Positions 30,515 to 32,564 of a stretch of DNA of 32,564 bases are shown piece by piece. Source of the stretch: Oppiella nova. Taxonomy: Eukaryota; Arthropoda; Arachnida; Sarcoptiformes; Oppiidae. The DNA lies in NCBI GenBank assembly GCA_905397405.1, contig CAJPVJ010000200.1:1-32564 (forward strand), read 5' to 3'. The notes beneath the pieces are model-generated. The model worked only from the letters and a program-made list of their open reading frames with translations. It was not told where the DNA came from and did no database searches. How positions within the stretch are numbered: position 1 is the stretch's first letter; every line of letters starts with the position of its first letter. The position numbers were made by a program, and so were the translations under genes.

Positions 30515-32158
30515 ATGGATTTGGAAGTAATGCGAAAGGATTTGCTTGAGTGCTATCACAAGAGTGCCATCCGTGGCCTCAAACAGTCGTCCAAATGGTC
30601 GTCAGAGTTGTTGCTGTCGTTGATGAAGACTATCGAAGAGAACCGATTGACAGATGACTTGAGCGCTGATATGAGTGACTCTTATAACTACATCTTCATG
30701 GATGACATGAATCACGTGATGACTGATCCCAAGTATCTGTTGGCGAAGAGTTGTTACGATTTGAGTGAATACGAGAGGACGGCGTTCTTCACGAAAGACG
30801 CGGTCGTCTCTGAAATCAAATTTCTTTACTTTTATTCGCGATATTTGTCGGCAGAGAAGAAACGATTGGATCGGATGGCGGAAACCAATTGCATGGCAAC
30901 TGATTCGGCCATCAAGTTGTTCACTGATCTCAAGAATGAATTGCAGGATCTGTACTCTTCGAAAGCCGCAGATTTCATCACCGATTCATACCTTCTGTAC
31001 GTTTATGCCATTGTTTTGCTGAAACTGGAACTCAATTGGGAGGCAATGGAAGTGCTGTCCAGAAGCATACGATTGGATCCATTGAATTGGTGTTCTTGGC
31101 ATCAGTTGTCGCTCATAATCGACGAGAAGTCACAGTTGAATGGACTCCAACTGCCCGACCATTGGTTTAAGAAACTCTTCTTAGGAGACGTCTATCTGGA
31201 GCTCCAACTCAACGAAGAGGCGCTAACTCTGTACACAACACTTCAGCAGTGGTTCACGTCTTGTAACTATTTGTTGAGCCAAATAGCGATCGCCAAACAC
31301 AACCTGCGAGACGTGGACGGAGCCATCGATCTGTTCCAACAGATCCGTGCCTCAGATCCGGCCCGACTCGACGCTATGGATATCTACAGTAATCTGCTGT
31401 ACGTGAAGGACATGAGGACAGAGTTGAGTTGTTTGGCGCACTCGGCCAATGACATCGACCCCTTCCGAGTGGAGACGTGCTGTTGTATCGCCAACTTCTA
31501 TAGCCTGCGGTCACAACACCCCAAAGCCGTCGTCTACTTCTCGCGAGCACTGCAACTAAATCCGCGCCATTTGTCCGCCTGGACTCTCATGGGTCACGAG
31601 TACATGGAAATGAAGAACACCGGCGCCGCCATTCAGGCCTACCGGTCGGCCATTAAGTGCAACAAACGCGACTACAGGGCCTGGTATGGGTTGGGCCAGA
31701 CGTACGACATACTGAAAATGCCGGCCTATTGTCTGTACTACTACTCAGTGGCGCACTGTTTGCGACCAAATGACTCGCGAATGATGATCGCGACGGGAGA
31801 GACGTTGGAGAAGTTGGAGCGCAATCACGACGCCATTAAGTGCTACTGGAAGGCCGGGGGGTTAGCCCTCTTCAAGTTAGCCCTTCTCTACGAACGCCTC
31901 AAAGAGAACGAGAAGGCGGCGCTCGCCTACTCTGAGTTCATAGCCCGCGCCTCCACTGCCGAAGCACCCGACCGACAGAATACCAGTTCAGATATGGCTC
32001 ACGCCTACAAGTTCTTAGCCAACTATCACCTCAATAAAGGCGAACTCAAATTGGCACAAATGGCAGCTCAGAAGTGCATCCAATTCTCGGAGACCAGGGA
32101 TGAGGGGAAGTCTCTGCTCAAAGAGATCCAAAAGAAGTGCTCGCAAATGGATTTATAG
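30515..32158 (+). CDS. CDC23: CDC23/APC8, anaphase-promoting complex TPR subunit
   Basis: APC8 is a homodimeric TPR scaffold of the APC/C ubiquitin ligase. A single uninterrupted frame of 547 codons starts at ATG 30515 (CCATGG context); the frame extends five codons upstream, but only from a TTG. Landmarks are the N-terminal APC8 domain (RGLKQSSKWSSELL; YLLAKSCYDLSEYERTAFFT), KFLYFYSRYLSAEKKR, NWEAMEVLSRSIRLDPLNWC, and the highly conserved TPR stretch PFRVETCCCIANFYSLR, HPKAVVYFSRALQLNPR, SAWTLMGHEYMEMKNT, AIQAYRSAIKCNKRDYRAWY and GLGQTYDILKMPAYCLYYY. It is slightly shorter than human (597), mainly at the C-terminus. Unlike the other large genes here it has no intron and is visibly more GC-rich in its second half. 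Confidence 0.96.
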   Translation: MDLEVMRKDLLECYHKSAIRGLKQSSKWSSELLLSLMKTIEENRLTDDLSADMSDSYNYIFMDDMNHVMTDPKYLLAKSCYDLSEYERTAFFTKDAVVSEIKFLYFYSRYLSAEKKRLDRMAETNCMATDSAIKLFTDLKNELQDLYSSKAADFITDSYLLYVYAIVLLKLELNWEAMEVLSRSIRLDPLNWCSWHQLSLIIDEKSQLNGLQLPDHWFKKLFLGDVYLELQLNEEALTLYTTLQQWFTSCNYLLSQIAIAKHNLRDVDGAIDLFQQIRASDPARLDAMDIYSNLLYVKDMRTELSCLAHSANDIDPFRVETCCCIANFYSLRSQHPKAVVYFSRALQLNPRHLSAWTLMGHEYMEMKNTGAAIQAYRSAIKCNKRDYRAWYGLGQTYDILKMPAYCLYYYSVAHCLRPNDSRMMIATGETLEKLERNHDAIKCYWKAGGLALFKLALLYERLKENEKAALAYSEFIARASTAEAPDRQNTSSDMAHAYKFLANYHLNKGELKLAQMAAQKCIQFSETRDEGKSLLKEIQKKCSQMDL

Positions 32159-32564
32159 CACTAATTGAGCACTTAATCCACAATTGCTTCAAATGCTAAT
32201 GAGTTGTCGTTTTCCAAATCAATATAAATTATTACCCCTTTTCTCCACAATATTCTTGTACTGTACTGTACATCAGATACTGTTTATTATTGAATTATCA
32301 CTTACTTGTTAGTCATTTCATCGATACTTTGTAACTTTCAAGTAAATTATTATTATAGCATTAAATGCTGTAAATTTTAACATTGTAACACAATTTTACT
32401 TTTATATTAATAAAATCAAAAATTTGAATAGTTTATATTATAAACTTACAAACTTTGTAACCTAAAAATTAAACTTAAATAATTACTGGTATATTGATAG
32501 TGTGTGAAATCAAATTTATTAATATTACTGTACTTAATACTGTATATTTTATTTGAATCAAGTC
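32159..32564. other. 3' flank of CDC23
   Basis: AT-rich DNA to the window edge, with AATAAA at 32409-32414 as a possible late poly(A) signal. The TACTGTA motif recurs here (32257-32270 and 32527-32545). No gene seen. Confidence 0.55.

Noticed and set aside
1-32564. A bacterial-style defence, toxin or CRISPR system, or a viral insertion
   Set aside because: No spaced repeats, no prokaryotic operons and no viral proteins; the identifiable genes are all conserved animal genes apart from the mariner remnant.

Overview
This is eukaryotic nuclear DNA. It is AT-rich and gene-dense, with genes on both strands, mostly very short GT-AG introns (about 46-75 bp), metazoan protein families and AATAAA poly(A) signals. 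The protein divergence, the tiny introns and a DEG/ENaC-type channel fragment suggest a compact-genome arthropod. I lean towards an acariform (oribatid-like) mite, but that is an inference I could not test. There is no prokaryotic-style operon, CRISPR array or rRNA, and I saw no tRNA.

Layout. Positions 1-2.9 kb are a rearranged accessory stretch: a 127-bp inverted repeat, an 8-bp minisatellite, a partial DEG/ENaC-like channel gene (-), a decayed mariner transposase tail (-), and several micro-duplications involving the ends of the next gene. HAX1-like (+) lies at 2.9-3.8 kb and SEC31 (+) at 4.4-8.1 kb. TUBGCP4/GCP4 (-, 8.2-11.3 kb) carries an internal 468-bp exon duplication. RPP30 (+, 11.4-12.7 kb) ends at an N flanked by a 148-bp exact duplication. 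THOC2 (-) lies at 12.9-18.8 kb and SIRT7 (-) at 19.6-21.0 kb. RPS17 (+, 21.3-21.8 kb) has an exon holding only the ATG. SMPD2-type neutral sphingomyelinase (-) lies at 22.0-24.5 kb, METTL17 (-) at 25.0-27.2 kb, DCAF12 (-) at 28.2-29.8 kb and intronless CDC23/APC8 (+) at 30.5-32.2 kb.

How they fit together. These are mainly conserved housekeeping genes from unrelated pathways: COPII secretion, microtubule nucleation, tRNA processing, mRNA export, nucleolar deacylation, cytosolic and mitochondrial translation, sphingolipid turnover and ubiquitin ligases. They are neighbours without being a functional cluster. Architecture is the common theme. GCP4/RPP30 (86 bp between start codons) and SIRT7/RPS17 (232 bp) are head-to-head pairs that probably share promoters. 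SEC31/GCP4, RPP30/THOC2 and RPS17/SMPD2 are tail-to-tail pairs with very short gaps.

I found no convincing new biological system. The observations most worth checking are the apparent loss of blade segments from the SEC31 propeller, the GCP4 exon duplication, the rearranged HAX1 5' region, the head-to-head promoters and a recurrent TACTGTA/TACAGTA motif in non-coding DNA. Several of these could be assembly or haplotype artefacts, and the window contains direct evidence of one such artefact at 12735.
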